Shown: positions 1-8,806 of the stretch, one piece after another
Layout of the letters: every line of letters begins with the position of its first letter
Numbering within the stretch: position 1 is the stretch's first letter
Source of the DNA: Nocardia crassostreae
Lineage (GTDB): Bacteria; Actinomycetota; Actinomycetes; Mycobacteriales; Mycobacteriaceae
Direction of reading: 5' to 3'
DNA length: 64,000 bases
Assembly: GCF_001613405.1 (NCBI RefSeq)
Contig: NZ_BDCH01000012.1
Span: 310,001 to 374,000, forward strand
Translations under genes and position numbers: made by a program
The notes under the pieces: model-generated
The model's input: the letters and a program-made list of their open reading frames with translations, nothing else
The model's database searches: none
Told to the model about the DNA's origin: nothing

Positions 1-968
1 CGCAGCTCCGCATGGCCGATGCCGCGGGCGGCGCCGATGTGGTGCACTCGCACACCTGGTACACCGGGCTGGCCGGGCACCTGGCCGCCACGCTGTACGG
101 GATTCCGCATGTGCTGACCGCGCATTCGCTGGAACCGCGGCGGCCGTGGAAGGCCGAGCAGCTGGGCGGCGGCTACCGGCTCTCGTCGTGGTCGGAGCAC
201 AATGCCATGACCTACGCCTACGCCGTCATCGCGGTGAGCGCGGCCATGCGGGCCGATCTGCTCGCCGCCTACCCGGATATCGATCCCGCGAAAGTGCATG
301 TGGTGCACAACGGAATCGACGCCGAGGTGTGGCATCCGGGCGGGCCCGCCGCGGGCAGCCGCGACATTCTCGGTGAGCTCGGGGTGCGGATGGACCGGCC
401 CGTGGCCGCCTTCGTCGGGCGCATCACCCGGCAGAAGGGGGTCGCGCATCTGCTGGCCGCCGCACGGCATCTGGACCCGGACATCCAGTTGGTGCTGTGC
501 GCCGGAGCCGCCGACACCCCGGCCATGGAGGCCGAGGTCGCGGCGGCGGTGCGGGAGCTGTCCGCCATACGCGACGGCGTCTTCTGGATCAAGCAGATGC
601 TGCCCACCGAGCTGGTGCGCCAGATCCTCGCGGCCGCCACCGTTTTCGTGTGTCCCTCGGTGTACGAACCGCTCGGCATCGTGAATCTGGAGGCCATGGC
701 CTGCGGGACCGCCGTGGTGGCCTCGAATGTGGGCGGGATTCCGGAGGTGATCGCCGACGGCGAGACCGGGCGCCTGGTGCACTACAACGACGCCACGCCC
801 GCCGACTACGAGCGGGCCCTGGCGCACGCGGTGAATCTGGTGGCGGCCGATCCGGTCTCGGCCGCGGCCACGGGCGTCGCCGGACGGGCCCGGGCCATCG
901 GCGAATTCGATTGGAACCGGATCGCCGCGCACACCGCGCGCATCTACGACCAGGCCCGCAAGACCTAG
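1..968 (+). CDS. glgM: Alpha-maltose-1-phosphate synthase GlgM, 3' part
   Basis: GT4/GT5-type glycosyltransferase that joins ADP-glucose to glucose-1-phosphate to make maltose-1-phosphate for alpha-glucan synthesis (family knowledge from Rv1212c). The reading frame is already open at base 3, so the N-terminal part lies outside the window; the ATG at 12 is internal. Visible motifs are DVVHSHTWY, TAHSLEPRRPWKAEQLGGGY, VAFVGRITRQKGVAHL and the C-terminal nucleotide-sugar motif VYEPLGIVNLEAMACG followed by NVGGIPEV. The stop TAG overlaps the stop of the opposing GNAT gene (CTAG at 965-968). The GlgM role rather than plain glycogen synthase is inferred from near-identity to the mycobacterial sequence as I recall it. 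Confidence 0.93.
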   Translation, partial: QLRMADAAGGADVVHSHTWYTGLAGHLAATLYGIPHVLTAHSLEPRRPWKAEQLGGGYRLSSWSEHNAMTYAYAVIAVSAAMRADLLAAYPDIDPAKVHVVHNGIDAEVWHPGGPAAGSRDILGELGVRMDRPVAAFVGRITRQKGVAHLLAAARHLDPDIQLVLCAGAADTPAMEAEVAAAVRELSAIRDGVFWIKQMLPTELVRQILAAATVFVCPSVYEPLGIVNLEAMACGTAVVASNVGGIPEVIADGETGRLVHYNDATPADYERALAHAVNLVAADPVSAAATGVAGRARAIGEFDWNRIAAHTARIYDQARKT

Positions 969-1471
969 GCGCCGAGCCGGTACCTCATGAAGACGTTCGC
1001 CCGGTCGTACGGCGTGGGCGGCAGTTCCGAGGGCGGCACATGCACGAAACCCTCGGATTCGTACAGGTGCACGGCATTGGCGAGCACGCTGTTGCTGGCC
1101 AGGATGATCTCGGTGGCCCCCTGCGCGCGGGCCCAGTCGAGCGCCGCCCGCAGCACGATGCGGCCGATGCCGCGGCCGCGCTGTTCCGGGGACACCGACA
1201 TCTTGGACAGCTCGTAGACGCCGTGGCCCTCGGCCACCATGGCGCCGCAGCCGACGATCTCCGCGCCGTCGCGGGCGATGAAGACCTGGCCGCCGTCGGC
1301 CACGATGCGGTCGGGATGGTCGAGGGTGGCGAGGTCGGCGGCCTCGACGCTGAAGAACTTCTCGATCCACTCCAGATTGAGGTCGCGGAAGGCGCGGGCA
1401 TCGGCCGCGCCGGACATGGGCTCGACCACGATCGAGCCGATTTCGGGGGTGCGGGCATCGGTCTGAGTCAC
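965..1471 (-). CDS. GNAT-family N-acetyltransferase
   Basis: Acetyl-CoA-dependent acyltransferase of unknown substrate. The acetyl-CoA loop is clear (SPEQRGRGIGR) and is followed by LDWARAQGATEIILASN and ANAVHLYESEGFVHV, the usual motif A and B segments. It converges on glgM with overlapping stops. The open frame extends to a TTG at 1495; a GTG at 1471 is proposed here because it lies nearer the conserved start of the domain, but neither has a strong Shine-Dalgarno. It is transcribed divergently from the LysR gene at 1541, whose target it may be. Confidence 0.82.
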   Translation of the reverse strand: MTQTDARTPEIGSIVVEPMSGAADARAFRDLNLEWIEKFFSVEAADLATLDHPDRIVADGGQVFIARDGAEIVGCGAMVAEGHGVYELSKMSVSPEQRGRGIGRIVLRAALDWARAQGATEIILASNSVLANAVHLYESEGFVHVPPSELPPTPYDRANVFMRYRLGA

Positions 1472-1540
1472 CGCATCAGCATGGCGTGCCAGCAATCATA
1501 ACGTCCAATACTTGATAGCTCAGATCGATATGATCAGCTT

Positions 1541-2437
1541 ATGGATGGGGTTGAGCTGCGGCACCTGCGCTACTTCCTGGCCGTCGCCGAGGAACTGCAC
1601 TTCGGGCGGGCCGCCGCCCGGCTGCACATTGCCCAGCCCGCCCTCACCCAGCAGATCCAGCGCCTGGAAACCCTGCTGGGGACGAAACTGTTCGACCGCA
1701 CCTCGCGCACGGTGGCGCTCACCCCGGCCGGGGCGGTGCTGCGGGACCGGGCCATCGCCCTGCTCGGCCACGCCGAGCGCGATCTCGCGGAGATCATGCG
1801 GATCGGCCAGGGCAGTCAGGGCACGCTCTACCTCGGCTTCGTGCCCTCGGTGCTCCCGCTGGACCCACTGCGCGGCGTGCGCGAATTCCGCGAACTCTTC
1901 CCGCTGGTGGAAGTCGAACTGGTGGAAGGGTTCACGAGCCACCTCATGGAGCGGCTGTCCACCGGCGCACTGGATCTCGCCATCGTGCGCGATCCCGACG
2001 ACCGCCCCGGCACCACCACCGTGCCCCTGATCACCGAGCCCTATGTCGCGGTCCTGCCCGCCGACCACCCGCTCGCCGAGCGTGCGGCCATCACCGGCGC
2101 CGAACTGGCCGACCACCCCTGGGTCTTCTTCCCCCGCGCCGCCGGATCCCGCGCCCACGACCGCAATCTGGCCCCCGTCCGCGCCTCCGGCCGCCATCCC
2201 CGCATAGTCCAGGAAGCCACCAACTGGACCATCATCCTCTACCTGGTGGCCGCCGGTTTCGGCGTCACCGTCGCCCCGCGCAGCGCCACCTTCACCGCCC
2301 CCGCCTCGGCCCGCATCATCCCCCTCGCCGAAACCGACGCCACCACAACGATCTACATCGCGCATCGCACCGGCGAGCCCCGCCCCCTGGTCCACAACCT
2401 GCTGGATCTGCTCCCCAATCAGCCCCGCACCCGATAG
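1541..2437 (+). CDS. LysR-family transcriptional regulator
   Basis: 298-residue LysR regulator of normal length. The N-terminal winged HTH is unmistakable (LRHLRYFLAVAEELHFGRAA, then HIAQPALTQQIQRLETLLG and LFDRT), followed by an effector-binding domain. It faces the GNAT gene across a short gap, the classic arrangement for a LysR regulator and its target. The AT-richer gap holds the imperfect TGAT...ATCA pair expected of LysR sites, but this is weak. The 3' end overlaps the convergent rRNA methyltransferase gene by 19 bp. Confidence 0.9.
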   Translation: MDGVELRHLRYFLAVAEELHFGRAAARLHIAQPALTQQIQRLETLLGTKLFDRTSRTVALTPAGAVLRDRAIALLGHAERDLAEIMRIGQGSQGTLYLGFVPSVLPLDPLRGVREFRELFPLVEVELVEGFTSHLMERLSTGALDLAIVRDPDDRPGTTTVPLITEPYVAVLPADHPLAERAAITGAELADHPWVFFPRAAGSRAHDRNLAPVRASGRHPRIVQEATNWTIILYLVAAGFGVTVAPRSATFTAPASARIIPLAETDATTTIYIAHRTGEPRPLVHNLLDLLPNQPRTR

Positions 2438-3399
2438 ACCGTGACCCGCACCGACGCCGTCACCGCCATCGGATCCGGCAGCGCCGCAATGCGATCCGCC
2501 CGCTCCGCCGCCGCATGATGCGCCGAAGGCCCCATCCCCGCGACGTGCGCGACATCCGCGCGCGTGAGCGACATGGCGTACTCGACATCCTGCCGCTCGA
2601 GCAGTTCGAAGCGCTCACCCAGCGAGTCCGCCAGCCGATCGTCCTTGGCCGCATCGACACTCACCATCCCGAGCGGTTCGATGAGCTCCGTCAGATGCCG
2701 CGACGTCGGCGTGACGACGATGAACCGGCCTTCCGGCCGCAGCACCCGCGCCACCTCGTCGGCATTCCGCGGCGCGAAGACGCACAGCACCGCATCCAGC
2801 ACACCGTCCCGCACCGGCAGTCCGCGCCACGCATCGGCCAGCACCGACCCGATGCGCGAATGCGCTCGCGCCGCCCGCTTCGCAGCCGGTTTCGAGACAT
2901 CGAGCGCAATGCCCCGCCCGTCCGGCAGCTCGTCCAGCGCCGCCCCCAGGTAATACCCGGTTCCCGCGCCTATCTCGAGCACTGCCGCTCCGGCAGTCGG
3001 TCGACGTGGTGCGGCGCCGGACAGCAGGATCGATTTGAGCCGCGCCGCCGAGGGGGCGACCGCGGTCGCGCCCGGCCGCGTCATCGCGTCGCGGTGTGAG
3101 CGCGCCGACGGCAGTTCGGCCGCGACGGCGTGGGCGAGGGCGGCTGCGATCGGGGCGAAGTGGCCCGCGGATTGGAAGGCGGCGCGGGCGTCGAGCATGG
3201 CCGGGGTGTCGCCGGTCATTTTGGTGGCGGCGCCGGTGAGGAGGCTGACGTAGCCCTGGCGGGCGAGGTCGAAAGTGTGGCCGCGGGGGCAGCGCAGGGT
3301 TCGGTCGGTGACCGAAATGTCGCTTCCGCATTCCGGGCAGGACAGTAGATCGGCGCAAGCGATTAGGCGCTCGGCCGGGGGTGATTCGGTTTTACCCAT
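2419..3399 (-). CDS. RlmA-type 23S rRNA (guanine-N1)-methyltransferase
   Basis: SAM-dependent methyltransferase of the RlmA/TlrB family, which modifies a 23S rRNA guanine (G745 or G748). The N-terminal zinc knuckle is visible (CPECG...LRCPRGHTFD), followed by the family segment GYVSLL and GDTPAMLDAR, and the SAM motif VLEIGAGTGYYLGAAL. An unusual Ala/Arg-rich insertion (about residues 80-115) sits between zinc domain and SAM fold. The frame is open to a TTG at 3447; ATG at 3399 is chosen because it is the nearest ATG before the zinc domain. Ribosomal target is inferred from family only. Confidence 0.82.
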   Translation of the reverse strand: MGKTESPPAERLIACADLLSCPECGSDISVTDRTLRCPRGHTFDLARQGYVSLLTGAATKMTGDTPAMLDARAAFQSAGHFAPIAAALAHAVAAELPSARSHRDAMTRPGATAVAPSAARLKSILLSGAAPRRPTAGAAVLEIGAGTGYYLGAALDELPDGRGIALDVSKPAAKRAARAHSRIGSVLADAWRGLPVRDGVLDAVLCVFAPRNADEVARVLRPEGRFIVVTPTSRHLTELIEPLGMVSVDAAKDDRLADSLGERFELLERQDVEYAMSLTRADVAHVAGMGPSAHHAAAERADRIAALPDPMAVTASVRVTVYRVRG

Positions 3400-3456
3400 G
3401 GTGCCGGTGAGCCGGTCCAGGTCGGTGGGGCTCACCGGCACAGGCAAGTCTGGCTA

Positions 3457-3624
3457 TTAGCTGGTGACTTTGATGAGTTCGTCACCGAGCGCTGCGGCTT
3501 CGTCCGGCGTGAGCTCGACGACCAGTCGCCCGCCACCCTCGAGTGGAACCCGCATGACGATTCCACGCCCTTCCTTGGTTGCCTCGAGGGGACCGTCCCC
3601 GGTGCGGGGCTTCATGGCCGCCAT
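3457..3624 (-). CDS. DUF3117 small protein (Rv1211-like)
   Basis: 55-residue protein beginning MAAMKPRTGDGPLEATKEGR and ending in the acidic stretch VVELTPDEAAALGDEL. This is the DUF3117 family, nearly invariant across Actinobacteria and of unknown function. It ends in tandem stops (TAA then TAG). In M. tuberculosis the homologue Rv1211 also sits between tagA and glgA, and here too it follows tagA on the same strand. A short hairpin separates the two. Confidence 0.92.
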   Translation of the reverse strand: MAAMKPRTGDGPLEATKEGRGIVMRVPLEGGGRLVVELTPDEAAALGDELIKVTS

Positions 3625-3695
3625 CCTCTGCTCCCTCCAGATCTGCGCGGTCTGCTGCGCACTTTCATGGAACTCCAGTTGTCACCAACCAGGCA

Positions 3696-3716
3696 GCCCG
3701 CCGGTATGTGGCGGGC
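3696..3716 (-). terminator. Short GC hairpin after tagA
   Basis: GCCCGCC and GGCGGGC are perfect 7-bp arms around a 7-nt loop, about 75 nt beyond the tagA stop and before DUF3117. No T-run follows, so it may be a weak terminator or attenuator. Confidence 0.35.
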
Positions 3717-3789
3717 CGCACCAAGCCCATTCTTCCCTATCGCGGATCGGGGCGGGTACCTGAGTTCCAAAAACCGACCGTCGGGGCGT

Positions 3790-4365
3790 CTAGCGAGTAC
3801 GCACATTCACCCAGCAATCGGCGATGTGATCGTCTACCATTCCGGTCGCCTGCATGAGCGCATAGGCGGTCGTGGGTCCCGCGAACTTGAATCCGAGCCG
3901 CTTCAGTTCTTTTGCGAGAGCTGTTGATTCGGGCGTGACGGCGGGCACATCCGCGAGTGCGCGCGGGCGCGGTTTGGCGGCCGGTGCGAAGCCCCACAGC
4001 AGCTCGTCCAGGCTTTTTCCGAGGTCCCGGGCAACCCGCGCATTATGGATGCTCGCCTCGATTTTGGCTCGATTGCGAACAATGCCCGCATCCGCCATGA
4101 GGCGCTCCACATCCTTGTCCCCGAACCCCGCGACCCGCTCGATCTCGAACCCCGCGAAGGCGGCGCGGAAGGCGGGCCGCTTCCGCAAAATCGTGATCCA
4201 CGCCAGCCCCGACTGGAACGCTTCGAGACACACCCGTTCGAAGAGCGCGTCATCACCGTGCAGCGGCCGACCCCACTCCTGATCGTGGTAATCCCGATAA
4301 AGCTGCGAGCCGTCCGACCATCCGCACCGCACGAGCCCGTCGGCGCCGAATTCCACCTCGCTCAT
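3790..4365 (-). CDS. tagA: DNA-3-methyladenine glycosylase I
   Basis: Base-excision repair glycosylase that removes 3-methyladenine. It shows the complete Tag signature: RCGWSDGSQLYRDYHDQEWG near the N-terminus, LCLEAFQSGLAWITILRKR-type segment, FGDKDVERLMADAGIVRNRAK, and the C-terminal GFKFAGPTTAYALMQATG with D and H residues (VDDHIADC) that complete the zinc site. Length (191 aa) is normal. The start ATG overlaps the stop of the upstream DivIVA-like gene (ATGA), indicating translational coupling in a two-gene operon, as in Rv1209-Rv1210. Confidence 0.95.
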   Translation of the reverse strand: MSEVEFGADGLVRCGWSDGSQLYRDYHDQEWGRPLHGDDALFERVCLEAFQSGLAWITILRKRPAFRAAFAGFEIERVAGFGDKDVERLMADAGIVRNRAKIEASIHNARVARDLGKSLDELLWGFAPAAKPRPRALADVPAVTPESTALAKELKRLGFKFAGPTTAYALMQATGMVDDHIADCWVNVRTR

Positions 4366-4970
4366 CGCGCGCCGGGCGCCCCGGCGCCGGGTTCGCGGGA
4401 GTCCTCGCCCTTGGTCTCCGCGCTCTCGGAGGTGGTGGCCGGACCGCCTTGCCCGAACCAGGGGTCGCCCGCCGGGACCGCCGCCTCGGCCGGGCCCGCG
4501 CTCGGCACGCCCGGCAGCACCTGCGGGACCGGTTGCGGGTCGCCGACGCCGGGTGCTGGAGATTCGCTGGCGGGGATCCGGCGCGGCGCGGGCGCGTCCA
4601 CGGGTTCCTGCGCCACGGGGGCGGCGGCCGCCGTGCCCGGCGCGCCGTTCGGCGAGGGCTGCTTGCTCAGCGCCACCGCGGATCGATCGCCGCGGGCGGC
4701 GGCCAGTTGGTGCTCGAGTTCGTCGATGCGGGCGGCCAGGCGGGTCAGCGCCCAGTCCACCTCGCCCGCCTTGTAGCCGCGCAGCACCTGCTGGAAGCGC
4801 AGCGCGCGCACATCACTGCCGCTGATGCCCGCCGCGGGGAGAACGGTGACCGTGGTCCCCTCCGGTAGCGGGCCGAGCTCCTCCGACCGTCCGAAGATCG
4901 CGCTGGCGACCAGGAACAGCAGCGCGGCGACGAGGCCGACGATCAGCACGTACAGCAGCAGCGTGAGCAT
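4362..4970 (-). CDS. DivIVA-domain membrane protein (Rv1209-like)
   Basis: 202-residue protein with one N-terminal membrane helix (residues 1-25, MLTLLLYVLIVGLVAALLFL), a short DivIVA-type segment (GSDVRALRFQQVLRGYKAGE followed by VDWALTRLAARIDELEHQL, a coiled coil), and a long Pro/Ala/Glu-rich, low-complexity C-terminus. DivIVA motifs of this kind recruit proteins to curved or septal membrane. Coupled by ATGA to tagA. The cell-envelope role is inference; the repair gene may simply be a passenger. Confidence 0.8.
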   Translation of the reverse strand: MLTLLLYVLIVGLVAALLFLVASAIFGRSEELGPLPEGTTVTVLPAAGISGSDVRALRFQQVLRGYKAGEVDWALTRLAARIDELEHQLAAARGDRSAVALSKQPSPNGAPGTAAAAPVAQEPVDAPAPRRIPASESPAPGVGDPQPVPQVLPGVPSAGPAEAAVPAGDPWFGQGGPATTSESAETKGEDSREPGAGAPGAR

Positions 4971-5072
4971 GTTCCCGAGCTTATGTGGGGACCCGCCGCC
5001 GGATACACCTCGGCCCGGCGGAATTCGGCCGTCGCGTTCTCGCCTCTCCCAAACGAACCGGAGGGGTATCGG

Positions 5073-6209
5073 TTAGAGGTGCCGCGTCGTGTCGATGCTC
5101 AGCGACATGCCCGCCAGGCCGCGGCGGCGCACGGCGATCTTGTCGGCAATGCTCAACAGGGCCTTGCCGGAGGGGCTCTCCGGGGCGCGCAGCACGATCG
5201 GCTCGCCCTCGTCGCCCGCCTCGCACAGCGCCTGCTCGATCGGGATCTGGCCCAGCAGCGGCACATTCGCGCCGACGGCGCGAGTCAGGTTGTCGGCCAC
5301 GGTCTGGCCGCCGCCGGAGCCGTAGAGGTCCATGCGGGTGCCGTCCGGCAGATCCAGCCAGGACATGTTCTCGATCACGCCCGCGATGCGCTGGCGCGTC
5401 TGCAGGGCGATGGAACCGGCCCGCTCGGCCACCTCGGCGGCCGCGAGCTGCGGGGTGGTGACGACCAGGATCTCGGCATTGGGAATGAGCTGGGCGAGGG
5501 AGATGGCCACATCGCCGGTGCCCGGCGGCAGATCCAGCAGCAGGATGTCCAGATCGCCCCAGAACACATCGGCCAGGAACTGCTGCAGCGCGCGGTGCAG
5601 CATCGGGCCGCGCCACACCACGGGCGTATTGCCCTGGGTGAACATGGAGATGGAGATGACCTTCACATCGTGCGCCTGCGGCGGCATGATCATCCGCTCC
5701 ACCTGGGTGGGGCGCTGATCGGTGCCCAGCATGCGGGGCACGGAATGGCCGTAGATATCGGCGTCCAGCACACCGACCGAGAGCCCGCGCGCGGCCAGGG
5801 CGGCCGCGAGATTCACGGTGACACTGGACTTTCCGACGCCGCCCTTACCGGAGGCGACGGCGTACACGCGGGTCAGCGAGCCCGGCTGGGCGAACGGGAT
5901 GACCGGTTCGGCCGCATCGCCGCGCAGCTTCTTGCGCAGTTCGGTGCGCTGCTCGTCGTTCATGACGTCCAGGCCGACGGTGATGCCGCCGACCCCGGCC
6001 ACATCGGCGACGGCCTTGGTGACCCGCTCGGAGAGGGTGGTCTTCATGGGGCAGGCCGCCGTCGTCAGGTAGATCACGACGTGGACACTGCTGTCGGCGC
6101 CGATCTCGACGCTTTTCACCATGCCCAGTTCGGTGATCGGCTTCCGGATCTCCGGGTCGTCCACCTTCGCGAGCGCGCCCCGCACATCCGATTCCGTTAC
6201 CACTGGCAT
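5073..6209 (-). CDS. mrp: Mrp/NBP35-family Fe-S carrier ATPase
   Basis: Cytoplasmic P-loop ATPase of the Mrp/ApbC family thought to carry and transfer iron-sulfur clusters. An N-terminal DUF59/MIP18 domain (residues 1-95, DDPEIRKPITELGMVKSVEI) precedes the deviant Walker A (VASGKGGVGKSSVTVNLAA) and Walker B (LLLDLPPGTGDVAISL). The 378-aa length fits Rv1229c. It is followed on the same strand by the Rv1230c-type transglycosylases, as in mycobacteria, but a terminator and a new promoter region probably separate them. Function beyond Fe-S handling is not visible. Confidence 0.95.
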   Translation of the reverse strand: MPVVTESDVRGALAKVDDPEIRKPITELGMVKSVEIGADSSVHVVIYLTTAACPMKTTLSERVTKAVADVAGVGGITVGLDVMNDEQRTELRKKLRGDAAEPVIPFAQPGSLTRVYAVASGKGGVGKSSVTVNLAAALAARGLSVGVLDADIYGHSVPRMLGTDQRPTQVERMIMPPQAHDVKVISISMFTQGNTPVVWRGPMLHRALQQFLADVFWGDLDILLLDLPPGTGDVAISLAQLIPNAEILVVTTPQLAAAEVAERAGSIALQTRQRIAGVIENMSWLDLPDGTRMDLYGSGGGQTVADNLTRAVGANVPLLGQIPIEQALCEAGDEGEPIVLRAPESPSGKALLSIADKIAVRRRGLAGMSLSIDTTRHL

Positions 6210-6252
6210 ACCCCGAGTCTAGGAGCGCCGACGCGGACCGGCGCGACCGGAC

Positions 6253-7113
6253 CTAGATGCGCGGGAGCTGGGCGGCCACCGGGCCGATACCGGTCGTGTA
6301 CGCGGCTTCCCAGGCCATCACATTGGCGACGTAGGCCATGGAGTTGTTGTAGCGCAGGATGGCCCGGGTCTGCTGGCCCGCATCACGCATGTCGAGGCCG
6401 CCGGAGCACAGGTACTTGCCCGCGGTGAGGGCGGCGTCGAAGAGGTTCTGCGGATCGGCTATGCCGTCGCCATTGTCGTCGGCGGCGAAGCGGGTCCAGG
6501 TCTCCGGCAGGAACTGCATGGGGCCCACCGCGCGGTCGTAGCCGTCCAGGCCGTCCAGCGCGCCATTGTCGGAATCGTGAATCACGTTGTTACCGGCCAG
6601 ACTTCCGTCGAGCACCGGTCCGTAGACCGGGTCGATGGTGTTGCCCGCCTCGTCGGCCTTGCCGCCGAAGGCGTGAATGGATTCGACGCGGCCGATACCG
6701 GTCAGCATGGACCACGGCATATTGCAGACCGGATTGTCCGCCGCCAGAATGCGTTCCGCGTTCTGGTAGGCGTTCACGGCGACGCCGGGCACGCCCAGCG
6801 GACCGGCCGGGAGCGCCGCCGGGACGCGGCCGTCGGGCTGCGCCACGGTCTTCACGATCGGTGGCGGCGGGGGAGCGAGCTGCTTGGCTTCGCGGAGCAG
6901 TTTGTCCTCGGCGGCCGGGGCCGCCTCGGCTAGCGGTACGTGATCGTCGGGATCAACCGAAAGTCGTTGTTCGATACCGACATTCAGTTTCTCGGCGAGC
7001 GACCCGTCGGCTGCTCCGGTAACGGTGGCGAGTCCTGCGGGCATGAGCCCTGTCAAGGCGATGACCGATCCGCGACGAACTTTGGGGACCGGCGGTTTAC
7101 GGTGACGACCCAC
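6253..7113 (-). CDS. Secreted lytic transglycosylase 1 (Rv1230c-like)
   Basis: Peptidoglycan-cleaving lytic transglycosylase (SLT_2-like fold). The catalytic Glu is in LTGIGRVESIHAFGG; GPMQFLPETW, NGDGIADPQNLFDAA, AGKYLCSGG and LRYNNSMAYV follow. I place the start at the GTG at 7113, giving MGRHRKPPVPKVRRG, because GGAGGG lies 10 nt upstream and this GRHRKP opening is common for exported cell-wall enzymes of these bacteria. The ATG at 7131 would bury that SD in the coding region. A membrane/signal helix follows (VIALTGLMPAGLATVTG). Paralogue of the gene upstream at 7282; about 286 aa. Confidence 0.88.
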   Translation of the reverse strand: MGRHRKPPVPKVRRGSVIALTGLMPAGLATVTGAADGSLAEKLNVGIEQRLSVDPDDHVPLAEAAPAAEDKLLREAKQLAPPPPPIVKTVAQPDGRVPAALPAGPLGVPGVAVNAYQNAERILAADNPVCNMPWSMLTGIGRVESIHAFGGKADEAGNTIDPVYGPVLDGSLAGNNVIHDSDNGALDGLDGYDRAVGPMQFLPETWTRFAADDNGDGIADPQNLFDAALTAGKYLCSGGLDMRDAGQQTRAILRYNNSMAYVANVMAWEAAYTTGIGPVAAQLPRI

Positions 7114-7237
7114 TGTGTGGTGACCCTCCATTGCCATCGGTTGTGAAACCGGGGTGGTGCAACGGAAGACCACGCTACATCATTCGAGACCTGTTCGTTA
7201 CTGCTTCGTGACCAATTCTCAGGTTTGGCAAAGAAAA

Positions 7238-7264
7238 CGGTTCGGGGGCGGTGCCCCCGAACCG
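7238..7264 (-). terminator. Intrinsic terminator of transglycosylase 2
   Basis: Perfect 12-bp inverted repeat (CGGTTCGGGGGC / GCCCCCGAACCG) with a GGT loop, 18 nt beyond the stop of the gene ending at 7282. On the minus strand the right side is followed by TTTTCTTT, the expected T-run. Confidence 0.85.
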
Positions 7265-7281
7265 CGCGATCTACCTGAATG

Positions 7282-8676
7282 TTACGGAACGGGCGCCGGT
7301 GCCGGGGCCGGAAGCGGAATAGTGATTCCGAACGGCAGCGTGATGCCCGGCGCCGGGGTGGTCTCGGGGACCGCCGATTCGGCGGGCGCCAGTGGCTCGG
7401 GTTCCTCGGTCACGGCCGGGACCTCGGGGACCGCTTCCGGCTGCTCGGCGGGTTGCGGCTGCTGTTCCTGCTGGGCGGGCTGCTGCTGTGGCTGCGGCTG
7501 GGTGCAGAGCACCTGCTGGAGCACCTCCGGCTGGCCCGGCTGCTGGCCCGCCTCCGGTGCGGCCTCCTCGTTCGGGTCGCGCGCCGGATCGACCGGATTG
7601 GGCTTGGGTGCCGAATCCTGGGCCTGCTCACAGGCATTCAGCTCCGGAGTCGGCGCCGGGCAGAACACGCCGCAGGGGATCGCGGGCAGGCCCGGGATGG
7701 TGATCATCACCTGGGTCTGGGTTTCCGGGGCGACGGTGGTCGTCGGCACATCGGTGGTCGTGGTGGGAATCTCGGTGGCGGCCACGGTCATATCCGGTCC
7801 CGCCTGCGGCAGCGATCCGGGCGCGATGAGCGCGTCCGAGATATCCACTGCCGCGGGCGCGCCGCCGGTCTTGTAGGCCTGCGCCCAGCTCAGCACCTGG
7901 GCCGCGTAGGACATCGAATTGTTGTAGCGCAGTACGGCTTTGAGCTGCTGCTGGGAATCGCGCAGATCCAGGCCGCCGGAGCACAGGTACTTGCCCGCGG
8001 CCAGTGCGGAGTCGAAGACATTGTGCGGATCGGCCACGCCGTCGCCATTGCCGTCCGCGGCATACAGCGACCAGGTGCCGGGCAGGAACTGCATGGGCCC
8101 GATGGCGCGCACCCAACCGCCGCCCGCGGCCGGGATGACCTCGTTGCCGGGCAGCGTGCCGTCCAGCGCCGGACCGTAGATGGGCGAGACCGTGGTGCCC
8201 GCGGCATCGGTGCGGCCACTGCTGGCATGGAAGGACTCGATGCGCCCGATACCGGCCAGCAGGCTCCAGGACAGCCCGCAGCCGGGCATGGAGGATTCCA
8301 GCGCCAGTTCGGCATTGCGGTAGGCCGCCAGCACGATCTCCGGAATGCCGAGCGCGCCGGTGCCGCCGGGCAGGGCGATGTTCTGCAGCGATACCGAGCC
8401 GAGCAGCGGCGAGCCGTCGGTGGGCGGGGTGAGTGCGCTGAGTTTGCGGGGCGCCTCCGGAGCCGCCGGAACCAGGCCGACGGTCAGATCCGAGGCGGGT
8501 TCCACAACGCTCTCACCGGCGCCGTCGGTGGCCTGGGCGGCCAGCAGCGCTTCCGGCGCGGCCTGCGGTGCGGCCGGGGGATGCACCGTGGTGTTGGTGG
8601 CCGAACCGGCGGTGACCAGGCCCGCGATCAAGAGCGCCGACGCTGTCACCGGTGCAGATATTCTCTTCGCCACCAC
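7282..8676 (-). CDS. Secreted lytic transglycosylase 2 with Pro/Gln-rich tail
   Basis: Second transglycosylase of the same family. The export signal (about residues 5-25, SAPVTASALLIAGLVTAGSA) is followed by a Pro/Ala linker, then the catalytic domain with LLAGIGRIESFHASSG, GPMQFLPGTW, NGDGVADPHNVFDSAL and LRYNNSMSY. Unlike its downstream paralogue it has a roughly 150-residue C-terminal tail rich in Pro, Gln, Glu and Thr, probably a cell-wall spanning or surface segment. Start GTG 8676 is chosen because GAGGGG lies 6 nt upstream; GTG 8673 is also possible. Ends at a strong terminator. Confidence 0.88.
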   Translation of the reverse strand: MVAKRISAPVTASALLIAGLVTAGSATNTTVHPPAAPQAAPEALLAAQATDGAGESVVEPASDLTVGLVPAAPEAPRKLSALTPPTDGSPLLGSVSLQNIALPGGTGALGIPEIVLAAYRNAELALESSMPGCGLSWSLLAGIGRIESFHASSGRTDAAGTTVSPIYGPALDGTLPGNEVIPAAGGGWVRAIGPMQFLPGTWSLYAADGNGDGVADPHNVFDSALAAGKYLCSGGLDLRDSQQQLKAVLRYNNSMSYAAQVLSWAQAYKTGGAPAAVDISDALIAPGSLPQAGPDMTVAATEIPTTTTDVPTTTVAPETQTQVMITIPGLPAIPCGVFCPAPTPELNACEQAQDSAPKPNPVDPARDPNEEAAPEAGQQPGQPEVLQQVLCTQPQPQQQPAQQEQQPQPAEQPEAVPEVPAVTEEPEPLAPAESAVPETTPAPGITLPFGITIPLPAPAPAPVP

Positions 8677-8806
8677 ACAAATCCCCTCAGTCGTGCGGCC
8701 TGACCCTTGAAACCGACACCTCACTACCCTGGTGTCTGGGTCGGTCGCTCGGAACAACGTGATCCAGGTTACCCATCAGTCAGGTTTTTGTGTACAACTT
8801 GTGCGG